A stretch of DNA of 64,000 nt from Mya arenaria (GCF_026914265.1 NC_069123.1:47810949-47874948), one strand, 5' to 3'; positions 1-13,932 are shown, counted from the stretch's first letter. Notes: generated from the sequence alone by a model not told the origin. Numbers and translations are program-made.

Positions 1-639
1 TCAAGTCAATACTTGATTCAACGGGTTATTCATACGCTTGACTTAACCAAACACAAGAGTATCTGCAAAACATGTTAGTAAATCATCTTGTAGATCAATT
101 CAGCAAACTTGTTTTGAACAATTTAATATTTTGTCTATGTGTAGAATGTATTCTCTGTTTAAGTCCGAAGTTCTGATAACTTACTTAATGCTAAACATGA
201 AAAACAGTTTAGTTTAGTTTAAAGAATTTTTCGGACTCCACACACTTTGACCAACCCAATTGCGTTCATACCCCGATAATGACATCAACTCCGCAATTCA
301 TTCCTTAACTATTTAGAAAGCTTTGACTATATACCATATGCCAGTAAAACCAAATTCACATAAATTAGTAGACTTAATATGTTCAATCCAGACAGATTTT
401 ACCAAACGTTTTGAAACCAAGTCATTTAGAAGTAAATACATAGAGTGTAACATGGTAGTAGTTTCATTGTCATTTATATTTTATATTAAACTTGTCTAGA
501 ATCAAATGAGTCTGGCTTTTTTTATAAACATACAAAGAAAAAAAATATCATTATTAATAAAGCTCATCAGATATCATGTACGATGGTGACACTTTTTCCG
601 AATATACATATTTATCAAATTTGAATCTAGTTTAACTCG
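1..639. other. AT-rich DNA, no gene seen
   Basis: No open frame of note, RNA gene or clear repeat was found. It flanks the downstream (C-terminal) side of the decayed LINE and may contain further unrecognisable remains of it. Confidence 0.5.
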
Positions 640-1700
640 TATTTCTTAAATGGCAATATTACCATACCCCATATTTCACTTCCGTTACGTAAAATTGGTA
701 AAACTGTTTTATAAAATAAATCAATTTGATATCATACGATGTTGAAAGTCTCGTTATTTTCTTTGAGAGTCAACTTTGTTTGCAAATCTCAAACTGTATG
801 TAGGTGTTTTATTAAATTTAACAAGATCATGTAAATATTCTGGTGAAATAATGTAAGCAATTGTTTTAATCTTACAGCCTGAAAGGTAGACAAGTCACAG
901 CGATTTTATAGATCTTCATTAGATGAGTTAAAATCATTATAAACTATTCTAAGGGCGCTGTATGGATTTCTTTTTCTAATTTTCAGAGATGTTCTTACCT
1001 TTTCTTTCTGAGAGGACCATATGATAAATCTGTGAGACCATTATACTGGAGTTTGTGAATGATGAGGTCGCGCGGAAGACAGTCTAAAGCCTTCGACAAC
1101 TTGTATGGCCCCTACATAATGATTGTTATCAAGAGCTAACTTCCAGTCCTCCACATGCCTTAAAAGTGTATTGTGACATCCAAAGTTTGACCTAAAAGCA
1201 ACAAGGTACGGGTTGAAAATGTTGTCAAAGTAGGTTAACAAACGATCTTGTTTGACTCGTTCAAATATTCTTGATAGTGTGGGGATGATGCCGACAGGTC
1301 TATAATTCTTTTCAATAAATTGGTCATCTTTCTTGTAAAATCGTGTCAGTTGTGCAAACTTGAGGTTTTCCAGGAAGTCTTATCATTGTGTTTGCCATGT
1401 TGCGAATGGGTGTAGATAGTGATTGTTTTCCCTGCAATAATAGCATTTCGTGTTATTCGGTCGATCCCAGTAGCATTTTGGGTGTTGAGATTGCTGATTA
1501 TCTTTTTGAGAGCGTTTTCATTGACAGGCTGAAACTCAAATTTTGATATGTTTCAGTATCATATGCTTGTAAACTTGTGTGCTTATCGTTAACCTGGACA
1601 TAACTGTGGATACCAATATCTTGCAAAAATGGTATATATTCTGATTGTTTTGACACATTAAAAGTTGTTCTTAATTTCCTGGAACATACTTTGTACATTT
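640..1700 (-). mobile_element. Decayed non-LTR retrotransposon (LINE) reverse transcriptase
   Basis: Reading the minus strand, pieces of one LINE reverse transcriptase appear in order but in different frames. Around 1,530-1,440 there is a KATG-like palm entry (NTQNATGIDRI). Around 1,370-1,250 are FYKKDD, then NYRPVGIIPTLSRIFERV, the hallmark RT fingers motif. Around 1,240-1,120 are YFDNIFNPYL and VEDWKLALDNNHYVGAI. At about 1,110-1,060 a shifted frame reads LSKALDCLPRDLIIHKL, the normal continuation, minus a few residues of the usual LMD step. Further on, NPYSALRIVYNDFNSSNEDL (about 975-915) and SPEYLHDLVKFNKTP (about 845-800) match the C-terminal part of such proteins, and LPILRNGSEIWG (about 700-660) resembles another LINE segment. 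Frameshifts and stops (TAA, TGA) make it a pseudogene. Clade (jockey-like or relatives) is a guess; endonuclease and ORF1 were not found. Confidence 0.8.
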
Positions 1701-2718
1701 GAAAACAGGTAATATGTCAGTTTGAGTCGTTCATTTTCAATTAATCTTTCTGTGAGAATACTTTTTATGAGTCCATGTTTGACACATTTCACATTTGTGT
1801 ATTCTTTGGTTTTTGTTCAACATGTTTATAGCAAACGCTGCATTGATTTTCATGCAGGTGGGCTGGTCAAGGGTTTTGCTAAATGTCACCACTTAGTAAT
1901 AGAAGAGTTAATGCAAGTTTAAAGCAGTTGTTGTTTTCGTGTAAAGACTTTTCTCCTTTTTACCCCACCCACTCCTCTTACAGGCTCATCTTCTGGTGAA
2001 GTGAAAAGGTGTCGTCAGCAGATGTTTGGTCACCGTGTAAAGTATGATATTAAAATCACAATTGTAGGGTCTTGTTTGATTAAAACTGTTCATAAAACTT
2101 AATAAAAAGCCATAGAAAATCAGAGCATAGAAAAAGCCACTATCTTGTTACGGAGCACTCAACACATCACCTATATATTAAAGCATTTGGTCAGTGCACG
2201 GTTTATAAAATCAGAAGGATTTCACGATTTTCCGTGAGGCGTGAACTGACCAAATATTTTCAATTATATATGAACCGCAATTTCAAATATTCAATGCTAC
2301 TTTTATACTCATTATTTGCTAATTTTATCTGCGATAATCCACCTAATATGATGAAAAGTAACGCCTTTGAGTCCATCACGTCACTTGCTTCATCGACTTC
2401 AAATACATTTTAAAATCAAAACAACATCGGATGTATATGGACGGTTTAAAATGTCAGAAATCTTAACATTTAACATTTTTTCTACGCTGAAAGTTATTCA
2501 CGTAGTAAGTCAATTACAGAATACACCTGGCTTTGCTATGTTTTGATGTTTTCAATGAAAAAACATTCAACCCTCTGTCACTTAGCATAAGATAAATGCA
2601 CACATTGACTTTGTAGGCGTCACCGCCATTTCAATTTTACAATGCACTGCCATACTTTGAGGCTCGTCGTATGGCGGAGATTGCCGAGCTATTCCGATCG
2701 ATGCATATAACCACACTA
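1701..2718. other. Intergenic DNA with one foldback
   Basis: The first 200 bases may still hold degraded LINE sequence upstream of the reverse transcriptase domain. At 2,420-2,500 a stretch resembles 13,622-13,690 (shared GTATAT/GTATTTGGACGG, AATGTCA and CTACGCTG blocks), so it is probably a fragment of the MITE family annotated at 13,606-13,932. No gene was recognised. Confidence 0.4.
2185..2255. repeat. Short inverted repeat (foldback)
   Basis: The 16-base arms ATTTGGTCAGTGCACG and its complement at 2,240-2,255 differ at one position. The spacer has a second nested complementarity (TTTCACG / CGTGAGG region). Likely a small foldback repeat; no protein. Confidence 0.6.
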
Positions 2719-3046
2719 ATGCACCAGTCAATTGTAACCACGCCCCTCCTCCAGGTCCGGGGAATAGCGGGGACTTTGACTTTCGGTCCAACCAACCCCG
2801 GCTAAAATCCCCGCCCTGCCTGTACGAACAAATGGTAAAATTCCTGCCAAATGCCCCCGCACTCCAGGGACCCTAGGTAATGCCGATTCCCCGCTATATT
2901 TAAAGCGAAAACAAAACCACCGCATTCACTCGGCACTGCGGGGCTACCTGAAAGGTAAAAACACGGCCCATTTCCCCGGCTAACCCCGGTATACCCCCGG
3001 ACCTGGGGGGGGGGGGGGGGAGCGTGATTACAATTGACTGGTGCAT
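2719..3046. mobile_element. GC-rich MITE with about 28-bp terminal inverted repeats
   Basis: The left end ATGCACCAGTCAATTGTAAC and the right end (3,046 read backwards) match over about 28 bases with two differences. Complementarity continues inward through the CCAGGTCCGGGG block near 2,750 and its partner near 3,000. The interior is strikingly richer in G and C than the AT-rich surroundings. No transposase is encoded, so it is non-autonomous. Short ORFs across it are shadows. A run of 16 G lies just inside the right terminal repeat (3,005-3,020). A target duplication is not obvious. Confidence 0.75.
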
Positions 3047-4082
3047 AAAACGACATTTGGCCAATCATAATCGTCGTATTTGTAAGATCAGAGGTGTACC
3101 GAAAAAATCAAGAGAACGTGAATGCATTTTAACTGCTTATGAGGAAGCGCAGATAAGTTCAAAGCCCTCTTGTTTATTTATGATATATTTGTGTTACAGA
3201 TGAGAGTTATCAATAAATATGAACGTAAGGTCAGTGTATTAGTGAACCTACAAAACAAAGAGCCATGGATCCAAAAAGAGTTCTCCAATTGTTGTTAAAA
3301 TATTTATTTTAAAAGGATCATGTTAACTAACACGTACATCGTGACGTCAAGCTTAGATCAAAATTAATGTAAAAGAACTAGTTCATCGTGACGTAAAACT
3401 ATTGTTTGTTTATTGCAGTTGTTTTCTGAAACACAACTCGCGGTACTAAACATGTTATATTACACGTGGATAAAAAGTAAACCATCGTATGAAGGTTGAC
3501 AGTGACGTGAACAACACAAGTCCATTAGCACAATCCCTAGGAGTCCACTAGGAAAAAAAACTAAAACCATCAACTACACATTTAAATTGGGAGATGGCAT
3601 GAAATGTAGATGTACATGTTGTCTGATTGCAGTGATTTCTTTATGGGTTTAACTATAAAATAAAGCATTCATAATCAATTCATAGCAGTAGCGGACTCTG
3701 GTTCAGGACTATCAATACGCTTATATAGGCACTGTTTTCCGCTTGCGAGATGGTTTAATTATCGTTTAAATATTTAATGTTTTGAACTTAGAATATAAAG
3801 CTTGTTGTTTCATGTAAATGAATTATGGTAATAAACATGATGCTTTGGCTCCGCAGTTTATTCTCTTGGAAGCTAAGCGTGTCCGAGAATGTAAAGATTT
3901 CAAGCAACCGATACCATCTTTAGATTAGTTGTCTTCAACGCAAAGTTTATTTTCATTAAAAACCGGTAAACATTTATAAACTATAAAAAGGTTACAGCAT
4001 CTTGTTTTACTATAAGACACTCCTGGTATGTGCCAAACAATAATACAATGAAAACAACAAGGACAAGAACAGTAGCTAACCA
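3047..4082. other. Intergenic DNA, no gene seen
   Basis: AT-rich sequence with several ACGTCA/TGACGT words (for example near 3,340 and 3,390) but no open frame or repeat structure that I can support. Confidence 0.4.
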
Positions 4083-7000
4083 TTTAAAGGGTCATCTGGC
4101 AGTTCACTACGACCTTACAGAAACTAGACACGAACAAACACACCTGAAGCAATATATCTCCATTAACGAAGACCCTGTTAAAGGGTCATCTGGCAGTTTA
4201 CTACGACCTTACATAAAGAAGACACACACAACCACACCTGAAGCAATACATCTCCATTAACAAAGACCCTGTTAAAGGGTCATCTGGCAGTTTACTACGA
4301 CCTTATCGAAACTAGACACACACAACCACACCTGAAGCAATACATCTCAATTAACGAAGACCCTGTTAAAGTGTCATCTGGCAGTTCACTACGACCTTAC
4401 AGAAACTAGACACACACAACCACACCTGAAGCAATACATCTCCATTAACAAAGACCCTGTTAAAGGGTCATCTGGCAGTTCACTACGACCTTACAGAAAC
4501 TAGATACACACAACCACACCTGAAGCAATACATCTCCATTAACGAAGACCATGTTAAAGGGTCATATGGCAGTTCACTACGACCTTACAGAAAGAAGACA
4601 CACACACAACCACACCTGAAGCAATACATCTCTATTAACGAAGACCCTGTTAAAGGGTCATCTGGTAGTTTACTACGACCTGACATAAAGAAGACACACA
4701 CAACCACAACTGAAGCAATACATCTCCATTAACGAAGACCATGTTAAAGGGTCATATGGCAGTTCACTACGACCTTACAGAAACTAGATACACACAACCA
4801 CACCTGAAGCAATACATCTCCATTAACAAAGACCCTGTTAAAGGGTCATCTGGTAGTTTACTACGACCTGACATAAAGAAGACACACACAACCACACCTG
4901 AAGCAATACATCTCCATTAACGAAGACCATGTTAAAGGGTCATCTGGTAGTTTACTACGACCTTACATAAAGAAGACACACACAACCACACCTGAAGCAA
5001 TACATCTCCATTAACGAAGACCATGTTAAAGGGTCATATGGCAGTTCACTACGACCTTACATAAAGAAGACACACACACAACCACACCTGAAGCAATACA
5101 TCTCTATTAACGAAGACCCTGTTAAAGGGTCATCTGGTAGTTTACTACGACCTGACATAAAGAAGACACACACAACCACAACTGAAGCAATACATCTCCA
5201 TTAACGAAGACCATGTTAAAGGGTCATATGGCAGTTCACTACGACCTTACAGAAACTAGATACACACAACCACACCTGAAGCAATACATCTCCATTAACA
5301 AAGACCCTGTTAAAGGGTCATCTGGTAGTTTACTACGACCTGACATAAAGAAGACACACACAACCACACCTGAAGCAATACATCTCCATTAACGAAGACC
5401 ATGTTAAAGGGTCATCTGGTAGTTTACTACGACCTTACATAAAGAAGACACACACAACCACACCTGAAGCAATACATCTCCATTAACAAAGACCCTGTTA
5501 AAGGGTCATATGGCAGTTTACTACGACCTTACAGAAACTAGACACACACAACCACACCTGAAGCAATACATCTCCATTAACGAAGACCCTGTTAAAGGGT
5601 CATCTGGTAGTTTACCACGACCTGACATAAAGAAGACACACACAACCACACCTGAAGCAATACATCTCCATTAACGAAGACCATGTTAAAGGGTCATCTG
5701 GTAGTTTACTACGACCTGACATAAAGAAGACACACACAACCACACCTGAAGCAATACATATCCATTAACGAAGACCCTGTTAAAGGGTCATCTGGCAGTT
5801 CACTACGACCTGACATAAACTAGACACGAACAACCACACCTGAAGCAATACATCTCTATTAACGAAGACCCTGTTAAAGGGTCATCTGGTAGTTTACTAC
5901 GACCTGACATAAAGAAGACACACACAACCACACCTGAAGCAATACATCTCCATTAACAAAGACCCTGTTAAAGGGTCATCTGGCAGTTTACTACGACCTT
6001 ACAGAAACTAGACACGAACAACCACACCTGAAGCAATACATCTCCATTAACAAAGACCCTGTTAAAGGGTCATCTGGCAGTTCACTACGACCTGACATAA
6101 AGAAGACACACACAACCACACCTGAAGCAATACATCTCTATTAACGAAGACCCTGTTAAAGGGTCATCTGGCAGTTCACTACGACCTGACATAAAGAAGA
6201 CACGAACAACCACACCTGAAGCAATACATCTCCATTAACAAAGACCCTGTTAAAGGGTCATCTGGCAGTTCACTACGACCTGACATAAAGAAGACACACA
6301 CAACCACACCTGAAGCAATACATCTCCATTAACAAAGACCCTGTTAAAGGGTCTTCTGGAAGTTTACTACGACCTTACAGAAACTAGACACACACAACCA
6401 CACCTGAAGCAATACATCTCCATTAACAAAGACCCTGTTAAAGGGTCATCTGGCAGTTTACTACGACCTTACAGAAACCAGACACGAACAACCACACCTG
6501 AAGCAATACATCTCCATTAACGAAGACCCTGTTAAAGGGTCATCTGGCAGTTTACTACGACCTTACAGAAACTAGACACGAACTACAACACCTGAACCAA
6601 TACATCTCCATTAACGAAGACCCTGTTAAAGGGTCATCTGGCAGTTCACTACGACCTTACAGAAACTAACTACGAACAACCACACCTGAAGCAATACATC
6701 TCTATTAACGAAGACCCTGTTAAAGGGTCATCTGATAGTTTACTACGACCTTACAGAAACTAGACACGAACAACCACACCTGAAGCAATTCATCTCTATT
6801 AACAAAGACCCTGTTAAAGGGTCATCTGGTAGTTTACCACGACCTGACATAAAGAAGACACACACAACCACCCCTGAAGCAATACATCTCTATTAACGAA
6901 GACCCTGTTAAAGGGTCATCTGGCAGTTCACTACGACCTTACAGAAACTAGACACGAACAACCACACCTGAAGCAATACATCTCCATTAACGAAGACCCT

Positions 7001-10000
7001 GTTAAAGGGTCATCTGGCAGTTTACTACGACCTGACATAAAGAAGACACACACAACCACACCTGAAGCAATACATCTCTATTAACGAAGACCCTGTTAAA
7101 GGGTCATCTGGTAGTTTACTACGACCTGACATAAAGAAGACACACACAACCACACCTGAAGCAATACATCTCTATTAACGAAGACCATGTTAAAGGGTCA
7201 TCTGGTAGTTTACTACGACCTGACATAAAGAAGACACACACAACCACACCTGAAGCAATACATCTCCATTAACAAAGACCCTGTTAAAGGGTCATCTGGC
7301 AGTTTACTACGACCTTACAGAAACTAGACACGAACAACCACACCTGAAGCAATACATCTCCATGAACGAAGACCCTGTTAAAGGGTCATCTGGCAGTTCA
7401 CTACGACCTGACATAAAGAAGACACACACACAACCACACCTGAAGCAATACATCTCCATTAACAAAGACCCTGTTAAAGGGTCATCTGGCAGTTCACTAC
7501 GACCTGACATAAAGAAGACACACACAACCACACCTGAAGCAATACATCTCCATTAACAAAGACCCTGTTAAAGGGTCTTCTGGCAGTTTACTACGACCTT
7601 ACAGAAACTAGACACACACAACCACACCTGAAGCAATACATCTCCATTAACAAAGACCCTGTTAAAGGGTCATCTGGCAGTTTACTACGACCTTACAGAA
7701 ACTAGACACGAACAACCACACCTGAAGCAATACATCTCCATTAACGAAGACCCTGTTAAAGGGTCATCTGGCAGTTTACTACGACCTTACAGAAACTAGA
7801 CACGAACAACAACACCTGAAGCAATACATCTCCATTAACGAAGACCCTGTTAAAGGGTCATCTGGCAGTTCACTACGACCTTACATAAACTAGAAACGAA
7901 CAACCACACCTGAAGCAATACATCTCTATTAACGAAGACCCTGTTAAAGGGTCATCTGATAGTTTACTACGACCTTACAGAAACTTGACACGAACAACCA
8001 CACCTGAAGCAATTCATCTCTATTAACAAAGACCCTGTTAAAGGGTCATCTGGTAGTTTACCACGACCTGACATAAAGAAGACACACACAACCACCCCTG
8101 AAGCAATACATCTCTATTAACGAAGACCCTGTTAAAGGGTCATCTGGCAGTTCACTACGACCTTACAGAAACTAGACACGAACAACCACACCTGAAGCAA
8201 TACATCTCCATTAACGAAGACCCTGTTAAAGGGTCATCTGGCAGTTTACTACGACCTGACATAAAGAAGACACACACAACCACACCTGAAGCAATACATC
8301 TCTATTAACGAAGACCCTGTTAAAGGGTCATCTGGTAGTTTACTACGACCTTACATAAAGAAGACACACACAACCACACCTGAAGCAATACATCTCTATT
8401 AACGAAGACCATGTTAAAGGGTCATCTGGTAGTTTACTACGACCTGACATAAAGAAGACACACACAACCACACCTGAAGCAATACATCTCCATTAACAAA
8501 GACCCTGTTAAAGGGTCATCTGGCAGTTTACTACGACCTTACAGAAACTAGACACGAACAACCACACCTGGAGCAATACATCTCCATTAACGAAGACCCT
8601 GTTAAAGGGTCATCTGGCAGTTTACTACGACCTTACAGAAACTAGACACGAACAACCACACCTGGAGCAATACATATCCATTAACGAAGACCCTGTTAAA
8701 GGGTCATCTGGCAGTTTACTACGACCTTACAGAAACTAGACACGAACAACCACACCTGAAGCAATACATCTCTATTAACGAAGACCATGTTAAAGGGTCA
8801 TCTGGCAGTTCACTACGACCTTACAGAAACTAGACACGAACAACCACACCTGAAGCAATACATCTCAATTAACAAAGACCATGTTAAAGGGTCATCTGGC
8901 AGTTCACTACGACCTTACAGAAACTAGACACGAACAACCACACCTGAAGCAATACATCTCCATTAACGAAGACCCTGTTAAAGGGTCATTTGGCAGTTCA
9001 CTACGACCTTACAGAAACTAGACACACACAACTACACCTGAAGCAATACATCTCTATTAACAAAGACCCTGTTAAAGGGTCATCTGGCAGTTCACTACGA
9101 CCTTACATAAACTAGACACACACAACCACACCTGAAGCAATACATCTCTATTAACAAAGACCCTGTTAAAGGGTCATCTGGTAGTTTACTACGACCTGAC
9201 ATAAAGAAGACACGAACAACCACACCTGAAGCAATACATCTCCATTAACAAAGACCCTGTTAAAGAGTCATCTGGTAGTTTACTACGACCTGACATAAAG
9301 AAGACACACACAACCACACCTGAACCAATACATCTCCATTAACAAAGACCCCGTTAAAGGGTCATCTGGCAGTTTACCACGACCTGACATAAAGAAGACA
9401 CACACAACCACACCTGAAGCAAAACATCTAAATTAACAAAGACCCTGTTAAAGGGTCATCTGGTAGTTTACTACGACCTGACATAAAGAAGACACAAACA
9501 ACCACCCCTGAAGCAATACATCTCCATTAACGAAGACCCTGTTAAAGGGTCATCTGGTAGTTTACTACGACCTGACATAAAGAAGACACACACAACCACC
9601 CCTGAAGCAATACATCTCTATTAACGAAGACCCTGTTAAAGGGTCATCTGGCAGTTCACTACGACCTGACATAAAGAAGACACGAACAACCACACCTGAA
9701 GCAATACATCTCCATTAACAAAGACCCTGTTAAAGGGTCATCTGGCAGTTCACTACGACCTGACATAAAGAAGACACACACAACCACACCTGAAGCAATA
9801 CATCTCCATTAACAAAGACCCTGTTAAAGGGTCTTCTGGCAGTTCACTACGACCTTACAGAAACTAGACACGAACAACCACACCTGGAGCAATACATCTC
9901 ATTTAACAAAGACCCTGTTAAAGGGTCATTTGGCAGTTTACTACGACCTTACAGAAACTAGACACGAACAACCACACCTGAAGCAATACATCTCCATTAA

Positions 10001-12157
10001 CGAAGACCCTGTTAAAGGGTCATCTGGTAGTTTACTACGACCTGACATAAAGAAGACACACACAACCACACCTGAAGCAATACATCTCCATTAACAAAGA
10101 CCCTGTTAAAGGGTCATCTGGCAGTTTACTACGACCTTACATAAAGAAGACACACACAACCACACCTGAAGCAATACATCTCTATTAACAAAGACCATGT
10201 TAAAGGGTCATCTGGCAGTTCACTACGACCTTACAGAAACTAGACACGAACAACCACACCTGGAGCAATACATCTCATTTAACAAAGACCCTGTTAAAGG
10301 GTCATTTGGCAGTTTACTACGACCTTACAGAAACTAGACACACACAACTACACCTGAAGCAATACATCTCCATTAACGAAGACCCTGTTAAAGGGTCATC
10401 TGGCAGTTTACTACGACCTGACATAAAGAAGACACACACAACTACACCTGAAGCAATACATCTCCATTAACAAAGACCCTGTTAAAGGGTCATCTGGCAG
10501 TTTACTACGACCTTACATAAAGAAGACACACACAACCACACCTGAAGCAATACATCTCTATTAACGAAGACCATGTTAAAGGGTCATCTGGCAGTTCACT
10601 ACGACCTTACAGAAACTAGACACGAACAACCACACCTGAAGCAATACATCTCTATTAACAAAGACCCTGTTAAAGGGTCATCTGGTAGTTTACTACGACC
10701 TGACATAAAGAAGACACGAACAACCACACCTGAAGCAATACATCTCCATTAACAAAGACCATGTTAAAGGGTCATCTGGCAGTTCACTACGACCTGACAT
10801 AAAGAAGACACACACAACCACCCCTGAAGCAATACATCTCTATTAACAAAGACCCTGTTAAAGGGTCATCTGGTAGTTTACTACGACCTGACATAAAGAA
10901 GACACGAACAACCACACCTGAAGCAATACATCTCCATTAACAAAGACCCTGTTAAAGGGTCATCTGGTAGTTTACTACGACCTGACATAAAGAAGACACA
11001 CACAACCACCCCTGAAGCAATACATCTCCATTAACAAAGACCATGTTAAAGGGTCATCTGGCAGTTCACTACGACCTGACATAAAGAAGACACACACAAC
11101 CACCCCTGAAGCAATACATCTCCATTAACGAAGACCCTGTTAAAGGGTCATCTGGCAGTTTACTACGACCTGACATAAAGAAGACACACACAACCACCCC
11201 TGAAAAAATACATCTCCATTAACGAAGACCCTGTTAAAGGGTCATCTGGCAGTTTACTACGACCTTACAGAAACTAGACACACACAACCACACCTGAAGC
11301 AATACATCTCCATTAACGAAGACCCTGTTAAAGGGTCATCTGGCAGTTCACTACGACCTGACATAAAGAAGACACACACAACCACACCTGAAGCAATACA
11401 TCTCCATTAACAAAGACCCCGTTAAAGGGTCATCTGGCAGTTCACTACGACCTGACATAAAGAAGACACACACAACCACACCTGAAGCAATACATCTCCA
11501 TTAACGAAGACCCTGTTAAAGGGTCATCTGGCAATTTACCACGACCTGACATAAAGAAGACACACACAACCACCTCTGAAGCAATACATCTCCATTAACG
11601 AAAACCCTGTTAAAGGGTCATCTGGCAGTTCACTACGACCTGACATAAAGAAGACACACACAACCACCCCTGAAGCAATACATCTCCATTAACGAAGACC
11701 CTGTTAAATGGTCATCTGGCAGTTCACTACGACCTGACATAAAGAAGACACACACAACACCCCTGAAGCAATACATCTAAATTAACAAAGACCCTGTTAA
11801 AGGGTCATCTGGCAGTTTACTACGACCTTACATAAACTAGACACGAACAACCACACCTGAAGCAATACATCTCCATTAACAAAGACCCTGTTAAAGGGTC
11901 ATCTGGCAATTTACTACGACCTTACAGAAACTAGACACACACAACCACACCTGAAGCAATTCCTCTCTATTAACGAAGACCCTGTTAATGGTTCATCTGG
12001 CAATTTACCATGACCTGACAGAAAGAAGACACACACAACCACCCCTGAAACAATACATCTCCATTAACGAAGACCCTGTTAAAGGGTCATCTGGCAGTTT
12101 ACTACGACCTTACAGAAACTAGACACGAACAACCACACCTGAAGCAATATATATCCA
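4083..12157. repeat. Large minisatellite, about 86 copies of a 94-bp unit
   Basis: The unit begins near TTAACGAAGACCCTGTTAAA and recurs every 94 bases (for example 4,257 then 4,351). Most copies carry a perfect hairpin, GACCCT-GTTAA-AGGGTC, and a CA-rich segment (GACACACACAACCACACC). Units differ by recurring alternatives: ACAGAAACTAGACACG versus ACATAAAGAAGACACAC, GGCAGTTCACT versus GGTAGTTTACT, and CCCTG versus CCATG. The unit is not a multiple of three, and TAA occurs in its forward frames, so the short ORFs are chance. Larger blocks are duplicated inside the array: a 5-unit block of 472 bases (4,569 versus 5,041) and a 13-unit block of 1,224 bases (6,351 versus 7,575; 6,731 versus 7,955). 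Confidence 0.97.
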
Positions 12158-13605
12158 TAAAAAATACTGGGTTTTAGCCTTGGATCGGTCAGCGATGCAG
12201 AAGTTCACAAGAGAAGGGTTCCCAACCTCATTAGCCTTCGCAAACCTCTGGGTACTGATTATAGCATTATTTTACTTTATTTGCTTTACTTGCTTAGTAA
12301 AGCTGAATTTTTCATCAAACTCACGTTTAGTTAAGGATTGATCGCATTCTTTCTTGCGTTTATGCTGTATGAACGCAGTAGGGCATGCGAGCAAGTACCA
12401 TGAGGAGCAAGAAAAATGCAAACAATACATATATTTGCATTTTGAATAACCATTCATTACGATTAAAAATAGCAGTATCTCCTGCAATTGAGTATTTGTT
12501 CTACTAGAAATGTAACCGACAGAATACAGTTGTATAAAAGAATAGTTGACTTTTTAGCATTGATCGGGTGAGTCGAAGGCTAGTCTAGTCTTTTAAACTA
12601 ATTTTGATCGAACTAAAAGACAAAAGTCATATAAGATTCATATAATATGTGTTTATACAATACGTCAATGTTCATTTAATAAAACATTTTTCATATAATT
12701 AAAACTTCGAAAATAAATAAAATAATCAGTATGGTACGAAATGACTATCCAAAGGGTACGAAATAAACAAAAGTCGGAGGGTACGAAATGGTCAGGATAC
12801 GAACTAACTAGTTCCCCATTTCTCAATTCTATACTGCTATTAGACACACAAACTATTGTGCGGCAAAGCACGTACACATACTTAAATGATCGCTCTTTGA
12901 CATACTGATACATAATATTTCACAGTCAATTAATACATTTCGCATTGAAATATTCGCACCTTCTCTTCATCCGCCATTATTATCGCCATATTAACATACT
13001 TGAACGGTTACATCATCCTATGATTGATATTGTTTACACAACTCCTTAATTACTCTTTTGTTAAGAATAAATACGCATACGGGAAATACGACTAGTTTTA
13101 ATGGTTTTATTAAAGCATATAAATATTCCCTTCTGACAGAAGCAATAAACCAAATTTTATTTTTACTATGAGTCATAACAGGAACTTTCATTATTTATGA
13201 ACATGGACATCATTTAGGATGTTCAGATGATCAACGTACTAGACAAAGAACGCTTCTCCCACGAAAGCGGAAACGGGAGAAGATACAATTGCACCAATCG
13301 AAATGATTTTCTTTGCACCTAACATTTCCTGAACATTTTCCAAATAATTACTGTTTATTCTAATACATTGTAATAATAATTATGCTTATTACTTCGTATA
13401 TGGGTAATGAACATGTGAAAATAGTACTATTTATGGGTAAAGTCGTTTTAATTATTTTATATTGCACGTTATATTTACACTAGTGGTATAAAGTAATGGT
13501 GTGTTTGCAAACATAGGATCTCCTTAATACTTGTCAAAACGCAACGTTAACAAAGGATTAATTATTAAGATTTGTCGTACTTGTTGTACAACGCTCCTCA
13601 GAACT
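12158..13605. other. Intergenic DNA, no gene seen
   Basis: AT-rich. Short minus-strand ORFs (about 70-80 codons) at 12,272-12,487 and 12,665-12,913 have no recognisable motif. A small repeat of GGTACGAAATRR words lies at 12,733-12,800. Nothing else is supported. Confidence 0.4.
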
Positions 13606-13932
13606 CCTCGGTCATTTTCCATCGAAAACAACCTCGGGTGTATTTGGACGGTTTACAATGTCAAAATCTTAACATTTTAACTACGCTGCAAATAGATCGC
13701 GATCTATTTGCAGTGCAGTAATTTCAATTTATCAGATAAACTAATGACTTTACTCTTGGGAATCTTAATTATTTATGCAATAATTCACTTCACTAGAAAT
13801 CAATTTAAACTTATACAAAATAATCGTTAAAACACTACAATTAATTAATACTATTATTTAGAAGTTCACGAACTACTTCTACTGATGTGCCAGCATATAT
13901 CCGAGGTTGTTTTCGATGGAAAATGGCCGCGG
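13606..13932. mobile_element. MITE with perfect 25-bp terminal inverted repeats
   Basis: Positions 13,613-13,637 (starting CATTTTCCATCGAAAACAAC) and 13,901-13,925 are exact reverse complements over 25 bases. A further seven outer bases match imperfectly. The interior is AT-rich and non-coding and contains a 28-bp perfect palindrome. A related fragment lies near 2,420-2,500. It encodes nothing, so it would depend on a transposase elsewhere. Confidence 0.85.
13686..13713. repeat. Perfect 28-bp palindrome without spacer
   Basis: Half-site CTGCAAATAGATCG is followed directly by its exact reverse complement, centred on CGCG. It lies inside the MITE. It could form a cruciform or bind a dimeric protein. 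The related fragment near 2,490 diverges right after CTACGCTG, so the palindrome is not shared. Confidence 0.9.

Noticed and set aside
4083..12157. Regular repeats considered as a CRISPR array
   Set aside because: Units are directly adjacent with no unique spacers, the period is 94 bp, there are no cas genes and the context is animal.
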